In this document: in pieces, positions 17,168-25,757 of the stretch
Layout of the letters: every line of letters starts with the position of its first letter
Numbering within the stretch: position 1 is the first letter of the stretch
Assembly (NCBI RefSeq): GCF_014649795.1
Contig: NZ_BMTS01000002.1
Coordinates: 186,001-250,000, forward strand
From: Streptomyces melanogenes
GTDB lineage: Bacteria; Actinomycetota; Actinomycetes; Streptomycetales; Streptomycetaceae
Reading direction: 5' to 3'
Length of the DNA stretch: 64,000 nucleotides
Notes under the pieces: model-generated
What the model was told of the DNA's origin: nothing
Database searches by the model: none
The model's input: the letters and a program-made list of their open reading frames with translations, nothing else
Translations under genes and position numbers: made by a program

Positions 17168-18055
17168 CTACCGCGTCCAGGCCCGTACCGCCCCGCCCAC
17201 CTCCACCTGCACCCGCTCCAGCGGCTCACCGTCCTCGATCTCCCACAGACAGTTCTGGAGCACGCGGCCCAGCGTCCAGGCGCGGGCCCGTTCGCGGTCC
17301 AGGTCCAGCACCTCCGTCAGGGCGTCGAAGCGCCAGCGCAGCTCCGTCGGCTCGTAGCGGTTGTCCAGGGCCGGGAGGAGTTCGAAGGCGGGGTCGCCCG
17401 CCAGCGGGGTGGGGTCGATGGCCAGCCAGGGTTCGCGGTCGGCGGCCACCACGTTCTCGTAGTGGAGGTCCCAGTGCAGGAGGCGGTCGCCGGGCTCCGC
17501 GGCGACCTCGCGGACCGCCGCCGCGCAGTCCAGCAGGAGGCGCCGTTCCGACGAGTCGGAGAGGGTGCGGACCGCGTCCGGGGTGTCGTCGAGCATCGCC
17601 GCCGCCACGTCCCCCAGGCGCCGCAGCTCCGGCGGGGCCGGTACGGCCGTGAGCCGGGACAGCAGGTCGCCGATCACCAGCACGGCCTCCCGCGAGTCGG
17701 CGACCGAGGTCAACAGGCGTGCGGAGTCCAGCCGTTCGAGCAGCATCGTGCCGGTCCCGGCGTCGTGCCGCAGCAGCCGCACCGCGCCCGCCCCGTCCCA
17801 CGCCCGCAGCGCGACCGGCTCGCCCACGCTCTCCTCGTCCAGCAGCTGGAGCTTGAGGACCGCCGGGGTGCCGTCGCCGGTCAGGACCGGGAGCACCAGC
17901 GCGCACATCCCGTACATGGAGGGCCCGTCGAGCCGCAGCCCCCACCGGTCCAGGAACTCGGCCGCCCGGCCGGGCAGCTCCTCGATGAAGGCGCGGCCCA
18001 CGGGCCCGTGGAAGCGCGTCTGCGTGGCGACCAGCTCGTCCGGAATGTCGATCAC
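17168..18055 (-). CDS. Aminoglycoside/hydroxyurea phosphotransferase family kinase
   Basis: 295 residues from GTG 18055. Kinase-like fold with catalytic loop LHWDLHYENVV (Asp base and Asn) and metal-binding IDPTPLAGDPAFEL, the signature of the APH(6)/streptomycin 6-kinase group. It could inactivate an aminoglycoside or phosphorylate an endogenous alcohol; resistance is not proven. The alternative start ATG 18091 has a better GGGAG site but would overlap the divergent gene. It is the last gene leftwards before the acetyltransferase. Confidence 0.8.
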   Translation of the reverse strand: MIDIPDELVATQTRFHGPVGRAFIEELPGRAAEFLDRWGLRLDGPSMYGMCALVLPVLTGDGTPAVLKLQLLDEESVGEPVALRAWDGAGAVRLLRHDAGTGTMLLERLDSARLLTSVADSREAVLVIGDLLSRLTAVPAPPELRRLGDVAAAMLDDTPDAVRTLSDSSERRLLLDCAAAVREVAAEPGDRLLHWDLHYENVVAADREPWLAIDPTPLAGDPAFELLPALDNRYEPTELRWRFDALTEVLDLDRERARAWTLGRVLQNCLWEIEDGEPLERVQVEVGGAVRAWTR

Positions 18056-18089
18056 CCACCCGACCCTACGCACGTGGGTGAATCGACTC

Positions 18090-18764
18090 ATGCGGTTTTT
18101 CTCCCGGAGGTCCGTGTCCCGGCTGTCCGCCCAGGTGCGCCGGTACGTCCGCAGCGCCCCAGGCACGTACCTCTGGCTGGCGGTCCTGTTCGTCACCACC
18201 ATCGCCCTGCACCACATGTCGCCGGAGTTCGAGGAGGACTTCCTGCGGCAGCGCTCCACCAACATCCACGAGCTGTCGACCAACCCGGTCCGGGTCCTGA
18301 TCACCAGCGCCTTGTGGATCGACGGCGGCCACTGGCTCCCGTACGCCGTCCTCTACTCCGTCTTCCACGCGCAGGCCGAACGCTGGCTCGGCACCCTCCG
18401 CTGGCTCGCGGTCGTCGTCCTCGCGCACGTCCTCGCTACCTATTTCAGCGAAGGCGCGCTGCTGTGGGCGGTGCACCACGACCTCGCCCCGCAGTCGGCC
18501 GTCAACACCCTCGATGTGGGCGTGAGTTACGCCCTCGCGGGGGTCGTGGGCGTGCTCACGTACCGGATCGCGGCGCCCTGGCGGTATGTGTACCTCGTCT
18601 GCGTCCTCGTCCTGTACGGGACCCCGCTCCTGACCGGCCGCACCTTCACGGACCTGGGCCACTTCACGTCCGTACTCGTCGGGCTCGCCTGCTACCCGCT
18701 CGTACGGGGGCGGGGCGAGCCCTGGAATCCGGTGACGACCGTCAGGAGATACCGGCGTCCTTGA
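18090..18764 (+). CDS. Rhomboid-like membrane protein
   Basis: 224 residues with about six membrane segments (LWLAVLFVTTIALHH, LPYAVLYSVFHAQAE, LAVVVLAHVLATYF, VSYALAGVVGVLTYRIA, VYLVCVLVLYGTPLL, FTSVLVGLACYPLV). A GVS motif (LDVGVSYALAG) and a later His (TDLGHFTS) are in the positions expected for the Ser-His dyad of rhomboid proteases, though the canonical GASG is not exact, so activity is uncertain. Start ATG 18090 has no strong ribosome-binding site. Its 3' end overlaps the convergent DsbA-like gene by 23 bp. Confidence 0.75.
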   Translation: MRFFSRRSVSRLSAQVRRYVRSAPGTYLWLAVLFVTTIALHHMSPEFEEDFLRQRSTNIHELSTNPVRVLITSALWIDGGHWLPYAVLYSVFHAQAERWLGTLRWLAVVVLAHVLATYFSEGALLWAVHHDLAPQSAVNTLDVGVSYALAGVVGVLTYRIAAPWRYVYLVCVLVLYGTPLLTGRTFTDLGHFTSVLVGLACYPLVRGRGEPWNPVTTVRRYRRP

Positions 18765-19479
18765 GCACCTTCGCGAACGCGTCCGCGTCCAGGATCGCCG
18801 AGCCGTCGCCCGCCGGGCGCTTGCCGTCGATCAGGACGGTCGGGCTGGAGTTCACGCCGGAGTCCTCGAAGGCCTTCTCGGCGGACGCCACCCAGCTCTT
18901 GTACGTGTTCTCGCGCACCGCCTTGTCGAAGGCGGTGCCGCGCAGGCCCGGCACCTTGTCCGCGATCTTCAGCAGGTTGTCGGCGGTGTAGCCGTCGCTG
19001 CCCTCGTCCTCGGGCTGGCTGGCGAAGAGGGCCGCGTGGTACTCGGCGAACTTGCCCGCGTCCACCGACGCCCGCAGCGCGCCCGCCGCGTTCTTGGATC
19101 CGCTGCCGCCCAGGTTGCGGTCGAGGAAGGAGGCGATCGTGTAGCGGATCTTGACCTTGCCCTGGGCGGCGAGCTCACCGAGCGGCACCGCTCCGGACGA
19201 CTCGAACTTGGCGCAGTACGGGCAGCGCGGGTCCTCGTACACGGTCACGGTGTGCGCGGCCGTCGGGCTGCCCACGACGATTTCCGCACCCTCCGCCTTC
19301 GCCGGGAGCTTGGCGAGCGTCGCCGCGTGCGGCGCGGCCTTCACCTCCAGCTCGGCCGGGGTGGACGCGCCCGAACCGGACCCCGAGGAGCACGCGGCGA
19401 CCGAGACGCCCAGCGCCCCGGCGAGCGCGAGCGCCACGGCCGCGCGGCGGACCTTGCGTGCGGACGGATGTCCGGTCAT
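18742..19479 (-). CDS. DsbA/thioredoxin-fold lipoprotein with CPYC active site
   Basis: 245 residues. The signal peptide ends in the lipobox VAAC. The mature protein has the thioredoxin-fold active site EDPRCPYCAKFE, an alpha-helical insertion (about 130-200) and the cis-Pro loop VNSSPTVLIDGKR. It is an extracytoplasmic thiol-disulfide oxidoreductase of the DsbA/BdbD type, probably oxidising or isomerising secreted proteins. The electron partner is not in the window. 3' end overlaps the rhomboid gene. Confidence 0.9.
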   Translation of the reverse strand: MTGHPSARKVRRAAVALALAGALGVSVAACSSGSGSGASTPAELEVKAAPHAATLAKLPAKAEGAEIVVGSPTAAHTVTVYEDPRCPYCAKFESSGAVPLGELAAQGKVKIRYTIASFLDRNLGGSGSKNAAGALRASVDAGKFAEYHAALFASQPEDEGSDGYTADNLLKIADKVPGLRGTAFDKAVRENTYKSWVASAEKAFEDSGVNSSPTVLIDGKRPAGDGSAILDADAFAKVLKDAGIS

Positions 19480-19711
19480 ACGAGTCAGCTCTCCCGTGAT
19501 GTCGATCTCGACGGCGTTTCGACGCGTCTCGATGTCGTACCAAACCTGCTCATATTGAAGCTAATTGCCCCGCCGGGCGGCCCGGCCCGCCGAAGGTCCC
19601 GACCCGCAGGGCCAAAGGTCCCGCGCGACCCCATTTCTCCCGGCTTCGGATTCCGTACCTGCGGATTCCGCATCTGGACAGGTCCCACCGGGCGGTGTAC
19701 CAACAAGCCCC

Positions 19712-21109
19712 ATGAGCACGCGGACGATCAACGGCGGCATCTCCTTCTGGTACGCGCAGGACGGCATCCCCGCCCCCCGCGAGCCCCTGACCGGCGACGC
19801 GACGGCGGACGTCGTCATCGTGGGCGGCGGCTACACGGGGCTGTGGACGGCCTACTACCTCAAGAAGGCCGTCCCCTTCCTCAACATCACCGTCCTGGAG
19901 GCCCGCTTCTGCGGCTACGGCGCCTCCGGCCGCAACGGCGGCTGGCTCTACAACGGCATAGCGGGCCGCGACCGTTACGCGAAGCTGCACGGCCACGAGG
20001 CCGCCGTACGCCTCCAGCGGGCCATGAACGAGACGGTCGAGGAGGTCGTACGGGCGGCGGCGGCGGAGTCGATCGACGCCGACGTCCACCGGGGCGGGGT
20101 GCTCGAAGTGGCGTACACCCCCGCCCAGTTGGCCCGACTCAAGGCCTTCCACGCCGCCGAGCTCGCCTTTGGCGAGAAGGACCGGCTGCTGCTCGGGGCC
20201 CGCGAGACCGCTGAGCGGGTCCGGGTCGCCGGGGCCGTCGGCTCCGCCTGGACCCCGCACGGCGCCCGCATCCACCCCGTCAAGCTGGTCAAGGGCCTGG
20301 CGGCGGCGGTGGAGGCGCTGGGCGTGACCGTCCACGAGTCGACCCCGGTGACGGAGATCCGTCCCAAGCACGCGGTCACTCCGTACGGCACCGTCCGCGC
20401 CCCGTACGTCCTGCGCTGCACCGAGGGCTTCACCGCGTCCCTGAAGGGCCAGCGCCGGGCCTGGCTGCCGATGAACTCGTCGATGATCGCCACCGAGCCG
20501 CTGCCCGCCGACCTGTGGGAGACGATCGGCTGGGAGGGCCGCGAGACGCTGGGCGACATGGCGCACGCGTACATGTACGCGCAGCGCACCGCCGACGACC
20601 GGATCGCGCTCGGCGGGCGCGGCGTGCCGTACCGCTTCGGCTCCCGCACCGACAACGACGGCCGTACGCAGCCGGAGACCGTGGAGGCCCTGCGCGAGAT
20701 CCTGATCCGCTTCTTCCCGCAGCTCGCCGGGGTCGCGGTCACACACGCCTGGTCGGGGGTGCTCGGGGTGCCGCGCGACTGGTGCGCCACGGTCACCCTG
20801 GACCGCTCGACGGGCCTCGGCTGGGCGGGCGGCTACGTCGGCTCGGGCGTGGCCACCGCCAACCTCGCCGCCCGCACCCTGCGCGACCTGGTCCAACAGG
20901 ACTCGGGCCAGTCCGGCGCCACCGACCTGACCGCCCTGCCCTGGGTCAACCACAAGGTCCGCCGCTGGGAGCCGGAACCTTTCCGCTGGCTGGGCGTGCA
21001 GGGGATGTACGCGGCGTACCGGGGGGCGGACCGCCGCGAGCTCTCGACCCATGCGGCAACGACGGACCGGGTGGCGTTGGTGGCGGACCGGGTTTCCGGG
21101 AGGCACTGA
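19712..21109 (+). CDS. FAD-dependent amine/glycine oxidase-like oxidoreductase
   Basis: 465-residue DAO-family flavoenzyme. The N-terminal FAD dinucleotide-binding motif VVIVGGGYTGLWTAYYLKK lies around residue 30, CGYGASGRNGGW follows the second FAD contact, and GAGRATLGW-type C-terminal FAD contacts appear as LGWAGGYVGSGVATANLAA. It is close to gamma-glutamylputrescine or glycine oxidases and probably oxidises an amine or amino acid with H2O2 release. Start ATG 19712 has no GGAGG in the 20 bp upstream. Substrate unknown. Confidence 0.85.
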   Translation: MSTRTINGGISFWYAQDGIPAPREPLTGDATADVVIVGGGYTGLWTAYYLKKAVPFLNITVLEARFCGYGASGRNGGWLYNGIAGRDRYAKLHGHEAAVRLQRAMNETVEEVVRAAAAESIDADVHRGGVLEVAYTPAQLARLKAFHAAELAFGEKDRLLLGARETAERVRVAGAVGSAWTPHGARIHPVKLVKGLAAAVEALGVTVHESTPVTEIRPKHAVTPYGTVRAPYVLRCTEGFTASLKGQRRAWLPMNSSMIATEPLPADLWETIGWEGRETLGDMAHAYMYAQRTADDRIALGGRGVPYRFGSRTDNDGRTQPETVEALREILIRFFPQLAGVAVTHAWSGVLGVPRDWCATVTLDRSTGLGWAGGYVGSGVATANLAARTLRDLVQQDSGQSGATDLTALPWVNHKVRRWEPEPFRWLGVQGMYAAYRGADRRELSTHAATTDRVALVADRVSGRH

Positions 21110-21152
21110 GAGGGCGATCGCTGTTTGCTGCTTGCCGTTCGCCGGAGGAACT

Positions 21153-22160
21153 TCAGGGAACCAGCACCACCTTCCCCACCGTCCCCCGCCCCTCCAGCGC
21201 CCGATGTGCCGCGGCCGCCTCCGCCAGGGGGAAGCGCTGGACCGCCGGGCGGAGGCGGCCCGTCGCGGCCTCCTCCAGGGCTTGGGTTTCCAGGGTGCGT
21301 AGGGGGTCCGGGCCCTCGGCGCGGGACAGCATCGTCGGGCCCAGGACGTTCTGGGACGTGAGGGCGCGTTCGGTGAGGTACTCGTCCGTGAACTTCAGCG
21401 GCTCGCCGTCGTGCAGGCCCGCTTCCGACCAGCCGAAGACGATGTGGCGGCCACCGGGGGCGAGGAGGTCGACCGCGATGCGGCCGGTGGTGCCGCCCAC
21501 CGAGTCGAAGACGACCGTGGCGCGGCGGTCGGCGCCGAGGAACTTCCGTACGGTGTCGGGCCAGTCGGGGCGCAGGTAGTCGACGGCGAGGTCCGCGCCG
21601 TTCTCGCGGACGCGGGCCGTCTTGGCGGGGCCGCCGGCGAGGCCGACGACCGTGCCGCCGGCGTTCTTCACGTACTGCACCAGCAGCGTGCCGATGCCGC
21701 CCGCGGCGGCCGGGACGAGGGCCATCGAGTCGGGGCCGAGGTCGGCGAACTGGAGGATGCCCATCGTCGTACGGCCCGTGCCGATCATCGCGACCGCCTC
21801 GGCGGGGTCGAGGGACGGTGGGATCTCGTGGAGGCGGGTCGCGTCGGCGACGGCCAGTTCGGCGTAGCCGCCGGGGGCCATGCCCAGGTGGGTCACCACC
21901 TGCTTGCCGAGCCAGGCGGGGTCCGTGCCCTCGCCGAGCGCCTCGACCGTGCCCGCGACCTCGCGGCCCGGAATCGTGGGCAGGGCGGCGGGGGCTGGGA
22001 ACGGGCCCGTCCGCCCCTCCCGCAGGGCCGTGTCGAGCAGGTGCACCCCGGCCGCGGCGACGGCGATCCGCACCTGGCCGGGGCCGGGCACGGGGTCCTC
22101 GGTCTTTTCGTACGTGAGGTTCTCGGCGGGGCCGAAGGTGTGGAGGCGGATGGCGTGCAT
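21153..22160 (-). CDS. Quinone oxidoreductase, MDR family, SoxR-box-controlled
   Basis: 335-residue medium-chain reductase without structural-zinc Cys cluster, so of the NADPH:quinone oxidoreductase type. The N-terminal GroES-like domain has GPGQVRIAVAAAGVHLLDT; the Rossmann domain has VPAAAGGIGTLLVQYVKNAG and a later DSVGGTTG. It probably detoxifies quinones or redox-active metabolites. The upstream operator (22213-22236) is a near-perfect SoxR box within a 19-bp promoter spacer. A zinc-binding-oxidoreductase-annotated gene is a known SoxR target in S. coelicolor, from memory. Confidence 0.88.
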   Translation of the reverse strand: MHAIRLHTFGPAENLTYEKTEDPVPGPGQVRIAVAAAGVHLLDTALREGRTGPFPAPAALPTIPGREVAGTVEALGEGTDPAWLGKQVVTHLGMAPGGYAELAVADATRLHEIPPSLDPAEAVAMIGTGRTTMGILQFADLGPDSMALVPAAAGGIGTLLVQYVKNAGGTVVGLAGGPAKTARVRENGADLAVDYLRPDWPDTVRKFLGADRRATVVFDSVGGTTGRIAVDLLAPGGRHIVFGWSEAGLHDGEPLKFTDEYLTERALTSQNVLGPTMLSRAEGPDPLRTLETQALEEAATGRLRPAVQRFPLAEAAAAHRALEGRGTVGKVVLVP

Positions 22161-22212
22161 GGCGGGGCTCCTGACAGGTGCGGTGAGGGTGCGCGTGCCT
22201 GGCGTCAGCCTC

Positions 22213-22236
22213 TGACCTCAAGTTCCCTTGAGGTCA
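22213..22236 (-). promoter_or_regulatory. SoxR box in a 19-bp-spacer promoter
   Basis: TGACCTCAAG-TTCC-CTTGAGGTCA is a perfect 10-4-10 palindrome. Its core matches the enterobacterial SoxR site CCTCAAGTTAACTTGAGG except for two central bases. On the minus strand the sequence reads TTGACC, 19 bp, GAGGCT: the over-long spacer typical of MerR-family promoters, with the palindrome inside it. It drives the quinone oxidoreductase gene. Confidence 0.85.
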
Positions 22237-22256
22237 AGCCTCGTCATCCCCGGTCG

Positions 22257-23414
22257 TCATGCCCGGGTCAGTCTCAGGCTCCGTACCGCCAGCGACGCCG
22301 CCTCTATCCCGCTCGCGAACGCGACCTCCGACAGCACACCCGGCGCCGCCACCTGGTCGCCCGCGAGGAACACGCCGTCGCCGCGGTCGATCGCCGGGCG
22401 GTCGCGCCAGGTGGTGCCGGGCAGGTCCACCGCTCCCGTGCGCCCCGCCGCCAGCGCGTCCCGGCGCCAGGCGACCCGCTGGCGCCAGCCCGCGAACGCG
22501 GCGTCCAGCAGCCGCTCCCCGCGCGCGACGCCGTCGGCCTTCGACTCGTGCGGGGCGATCGGGAACTGCGCCTGGACCAGCTGGTGCCCGGCCGGGGCGA
22601 GGGTGCGGTTGGCGGCCGTGAACCGCTCGATCCAGCCGGGGCTCTCCAGGTCGGAGACGACGAACGGGTCGCCCCGACGCGTACTGAGCCCCAGGTCCAG
22701 CAGGGCCGTGCGGCCGCTGGTCCAGTGCAGCGAGTCGTCGCCGAGCAGTCGCCGGGCGGCGTCGAGGGAGGTGGCGACGACGACGGGCCCGTGGTCCTCG
22801 GGAAGCGCGTCCACGCGCGCGGTGGTCTCCACGTGCACCCCCAGCTCCCACGCGCGCGTGGCCATCCGGTCGACGAGCGCGCCCCACCCGCCCACCGGAT
22901 AGCGGGCCTCGGGCGGCAGGGCGGTGGCGCGGTGCAGCCGCTCCTGGACGAACGCGGCGGAGAGCGAGCCCGGGTCGTGGTGGAAGAGCGCCACCGCGGC
23001 GTAGTTGGCGGCGGCGCGGGCCGCCTTGGAGCCGACGATTCCGGCGGCCCAGGAGGCGAAGTCGCGGTCCACCGGGGCGGTTTCCGGACTCTGCCGGGCC
23101 AGCTTCAGCAGCGCCAGAGGCGGAGTGTGGCGCAGCGAGCCGTCCCAGCGGAAGCGGAACCTGGCCGCTTCGAGCGGTGCCACGGAGGCGATCTGCCCGA
23201 GCAGCCCGCGGCGTTTGAGCCAGGCCCAGTGCGGGCCCCCGTTGTAGAGCACGTGCGGACCGTCGTTGGTGAGGTACGGGCCCTCGGCGGTACGCGCGCG
23301 TCCGCCCAGCGTGTGGTGCGACTCGTACAGGTTCACCCGGGCGCCGGACTCGGCTGCGGTGATGGCCGCGGTGAGCCCGGCGAGGCCGCCGCCGATGACG
23401 GTGATCCGGTCCAT
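22257..23414 (-). CDS. FAD-dependent NAD(P)/phytoene-desaturase-like oxidoreductase
   Basis: 385 residues from ATG 23414 (GGAG 8 bp upstream). The N-terminus has the FAD motif ITVIGGGLAGLTAAITAAES followed by LYESHHTLGGRART, the typical beta-alpha-beta plus GG doublet of amine oxidases and phytoene desaturases. The C-terminus has VFLAGDQVAAPGVLSEVAFA. No carotenoid genes are nearby, so substrate is unknown. It ends 20 bp before the SoxR box of the next leftward gene. Confidence 0.82.
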   Translation of the reverse strand: MDRITVIGGGLAGLTAAITAAESGARVNLYESHHTLGGRARTAEGPYLTNDGPHVLYNGGPHWAWLKRRGLLGQIASVAPLEAARFRFRWDGSLRHTPPLALLKLARQSPETAPVDRDFASWAAGIVGSKAARAAANYAAVALFHHDPGSLSAAFVQERLHRATALPPEARYPVGGWGALVDRMATRAWELGVHVETTARVDALPEDHGPVVVATSLDAARRLLGDDSLHWTSGRTALLDLGLSTRRGDPFVVSDLESPGWIERFTAANRTLAPAGHQLVQAQFPIAPHESKADGVARGERLLDAAFAGWRQRVAWRRDALAAGRTGAVDLPGTTWRDRPAIDRGDGVFLAGDQVAAPGVLSEVAFASGIEAASLAVRSLRLTRA

Positions 23415-23525
23415 GCTGCTCTCCTGTCGCTGTACGGGCACTCATCCTTAGAGACGGTGTGAGCAGGGTGGAATGTGACAGGTAGGGGTGGGGTGGTTGT
23501 CAGTGGCGTGGTCCAGCATGGAGTC

Positions 23526-24206
23526 ATGGCGAAGAGGGCGAGGGAAGTGACGAGGGAAGTGACGGCGGTGCGGCGTCCCGAGGTGCGGCTGCCCCCGCTG
23601 GCACCGCACGGTCCGGCGGAACTGGAACCGGAGGGCGACTACGACGGCCTGGAGTTCCGGAACCTGGACCTGTCGGGCCAGGAGGGCACCGGCGCCCGCT
23701 TCATGGACTGCGGGGTGTACGGCTGCGCGCTGGACGAGACCCGGCTGCCCGGCGCCCGTTTCATCGACACGGTGCTCTCGGGCGTACGGGGTGTGGGGAC
23801 GGACCTGTCGCGCGCGTCCCTGCGCGATGTGGAGATCCACGACGTGCGGATGGGCGGCGTCCAGCTGTTCGGCGGTGTCCTGGAGCGGGTGCTGATCCGC
23901 GGCGGGAAGATCGACTACCTCAATCTGCGCGACGCGGAGCTACGGGACGTGGTCTTCGAGAACTGCGTCCTGGCCGAGCCGGACTTCGCGTCGGCCCGCC
24001 TGGACCGGGTGGCGTTCGCGGGCTGCGAGCTGCGGGGCGCGGACTTCACGGGGGCCCGGATGAAGGACGTGGATCTGCGGGGCGCGGCGCTCCTGGACAT
24101 CGCCCGGGGCGTGGACCGCCTGGCCGGGGCGGTGATCACGCCGTCCCAGCTGGTGGATCTGGCACCGGCGTTCGCGGCGCAGGTGGGGGTGCGGGTGGTG
24201 GCGTGA
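23526..24206 (+). CDS. Pentapeptide-repeat protein
   Basis: 226 residues. Tandem A(D/N)LXX-like pentapeptides run from about residue 50 to 190 (FRNLDLSGQ, ARFMDCGVYG, DLSRASLRDVEI, AELRDVVFENC, GCELRGADFTGARMKDVDLR), predicting a right-handed quadrilateral beta helix. Some family members mimic DNA and bind gyrase; nothing here proves that. ATG 23526 is chosen over an upstream in-frame ATG at 23475 because the sequence between resembles intergenic DNA. Divergent from the FAD oxidoreductase. Confidence 0.82.
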   Translation: MAKRAREVTREVTAVRRPEVRLPPLAPHGPAELEPEGDYDGLEFRNLDLSGQEGTGARFMDCGVYGCALDETRLPGARFIDTVLSGVRGVGTDLSRASLRDVEIHDVRMGGVQLFGGVLERVLIRGGKIDYLNLRDAELRDVVFENCVLAEPDFASARLDRVAFAGCELRGADFTGARMKDVDLRGAALLDIARGVDRLAGAVITPSQLVDLAPAFAAQVGVRVVA

Positions 24207-24271
24207 GGCGGGGCCCGCCTCGACCGCCCGCCCGGGGCCGGACTTTTCTGGGCCTCCGGCCCCGTCCCCCT

Positions 24272-24775
24272 TCAGTCCGTCATGCGGGGGAAGCGGGACT
24301 GGAGCGTCCAGATGATGGGGTTCTCGGCGAGGTCGTCGTGCATGTCGCTGAGGTCGGCGATCACGTCGTGCAGGAAGTCGCGGGCCTCGCGGCGCAGGAG
24401 CCGGTGGCTGAACGTGAGCGGCGGCTCGTCGCCGGGCATCCAGTCGGCCTCGACGTCCACCCAGCCGAAGCGGCGCTCGAAGAGCATGCGGTCGGTGGAC
24501 TCGGTGAAGTCGATCTCGGCGTACTGCCTCCGGGAGGAGCGGCTGCCGCGGGGGTCGAGGTCGAGTGCCTCCACGGTGTCGCAGAGGGCCCACGCGAAGT
24601 CGAGCACCGGGACCCATCCCCAGGCTGTGGATACCTCGCGGTCCGCCGTGGTGTCGGCGAGGTAGACGTCTCCGCAGAAGAGGTCGTGGCGGAGGGTGTG
24701 TACGTCTGCGCGGCGGTAGTCGGTTTGTGGGGGGTCGGGGAAGCGGTTGGATAGGGAGTAGCCGATGTCGAGCAC
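24272..24775 (-). CDS. Hypothetical protein, Streptomyces-type
   Basis: 167 residues, acidic and Trp/Asp-rich, with no signal peptide or membrane helix. Motifs visible: DLFCGDVYLADTTAD, STAWGWVPVLDFAWALCDTV and a C-terminal helical part (EARDFLHDVIADLSDMHDDL). I do not recognise the family. Start ATG 24775 (MLDIGYSLSNRF). Stands alone, convergent with the pentapeptide gene and downstream of a long repeat element. Confidence 0.7.
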   Translation of the reverse strand: MLDIGYSLSNRFPDPPQTDYRRADVHTLRHDLFCGDVYLADTTADREVSTAWGWVPVLDFAWALCDTVEALDLDPRGSRSSRRQYAEIDFTESTDRMLFERRFGWVDVEADWMPGDEPPLTFSHRLLRREARDFLHDVIADLSDMHDDLAENPIIWTLQSRFPRMTD

Positions 24776-24841
24776 GCTCCGATGGTCCCACGGCGGGGCA
24801 TCCCCCTCGCCCCGAGCCCCTGGGCTGCGCCCGGGGCTTTT

Positions 24842-25136
24842 TCCCCACCCCGCCCCTTCCCGAAAGCCCTCTGGCGGGCGGCCGGGGGTGGGTCGGGGCG
24901 GGCTGCCGGGGGCTTCGCCCCCAGACCCCCTGTGTTTGTCTGCGGACCGTGGATGGCTGGTCGCGCAGTTCCCCGCGCCCCTAACTACCTAGGGGCGCGG
25001 GGAACTGCGCGAGCAACCCAGCACGGTCCGCAGACGAAAGAAGCGGGGTGCAGGGGCCCGCAGGCCCCGCGACCGGGAGAGTCACCTCAGCCCACACCCA
25101 CCCCCGGAGGGTTTAGGGAAGGGGCGGGGTGGGGGC
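24842..25136. repeat. Nested palindromic intergenic element, copy 2 (full, expanded)
   Basis: Same outer arms as copy 1 (CCCGCCCCTTCCCGAAAGCC at 24851 and the complementary GGGAAGGGGCGGGG near 25117-25131), middle arms GTCTGCGGACCGTGG / CACGGTCCGCAGAC, and inner arms GCGCAGTTCCCCGCGCCCCT / complement separated by only a few bases (CTAACTACCTAG). Extra GGGCTTCGCCC and CCCGCAGGCCCCGCG hairpins are added. It lies downstream of senR (minus strand) and upstream of 24775, filling the 367-bp gap. No gene in it. Confidence 0.9.
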
Positions 25137-25142
25137 CACACC

Positions 25143-25757
25143 TCACGGCAACAACCGCCGTTCCTTCCCCTCCGCCACCGCCCCCGCCCGCGTCTCCACG
25201 CCCAACTTCTCGTAGATCCGGCCCAGATGCGTCTTCACCGTCGCCTCGCTGATGAACAGTGCCCGGGCGATCTCGCGGTTGCCCAGGCCGCGGGACAGTT
25301 GCGCCAGGATGTCCAGTTCGCGGTCGGTGAGGGAGGGGCGGCCGGTGCCCCGCATGCGTTCCATGACGCGGCTCGCCACGGGGGGCGACAGCGCGGTGCG
25401 GCCCTGGGCAGCCGCGCGGATCGCCGCGAACAGCTCCTCCGGGCGCTCCGCCTTCAGCAGGTACCCCGTCGCCCCGGCCGCGATCGCCCGCGTGATGTCC
25501 GCGTCCGTGTCGTACGTGGTCAGGACGAGCACCCGCACCCCCGTCCCCGCGATCCGCCGGGTCGCCTCGACCCCGTCGATGCCCGGGCCGAGCTGGAGGT
25601 CCATCAGGACGACGTCGGGGCGCAGCTTGGCCGCCGCCGCGACCGCCTCCTCGCCGGTGCCCGCCTCCCCGACCACCTCGATGTCGGGCTCGCTGCCGAG
25701 CAGCGCGAGCAGTCCGGCCCGTACGACCGCGTGGTCGTCGCACAACAGCACCTTCAT
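25143..25757 (-). CDS. senR: Response regulator SenR-like, NarL/LuxR family
   Basis: 204 residues. Receiver domain with CDDH acidic pair and phospho-acceptor D53 in VVLMDLQLG, then a LuxR-type HTH (LTDRELDILAQLSRGLGNRE, ISEATVKTHLGRIYEKLGV). ATG 25757 overlaps the upstream kinase stop by 4 bp (ATGA). With the kinase and the divergent HbpS-like gene it reproduces the SenS-SenR-HbpS set described in Streptomyces reticuli, which controls antioxidant genes. A repeat element follows as likely terminator. Confidence 0.85.
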   Translation of the reverse strand: MKVLLCDDHAVVRAGLLALLGSEPDIEVVGEAGTGEEAVAAAAKLRPDVVLMDLQLGPGIDGVEATRRIAGTGVRVLVLTTYDTDADITRAIAAGATGYLLKAERPEELFAAIRAAAQGRTALSPPVASRVMERMRGTGRPSLTDRELDILAQLSRGLGNREIARALFISEATVKTHLGRIYEKLGVETRAGAVAEGKERRLLP

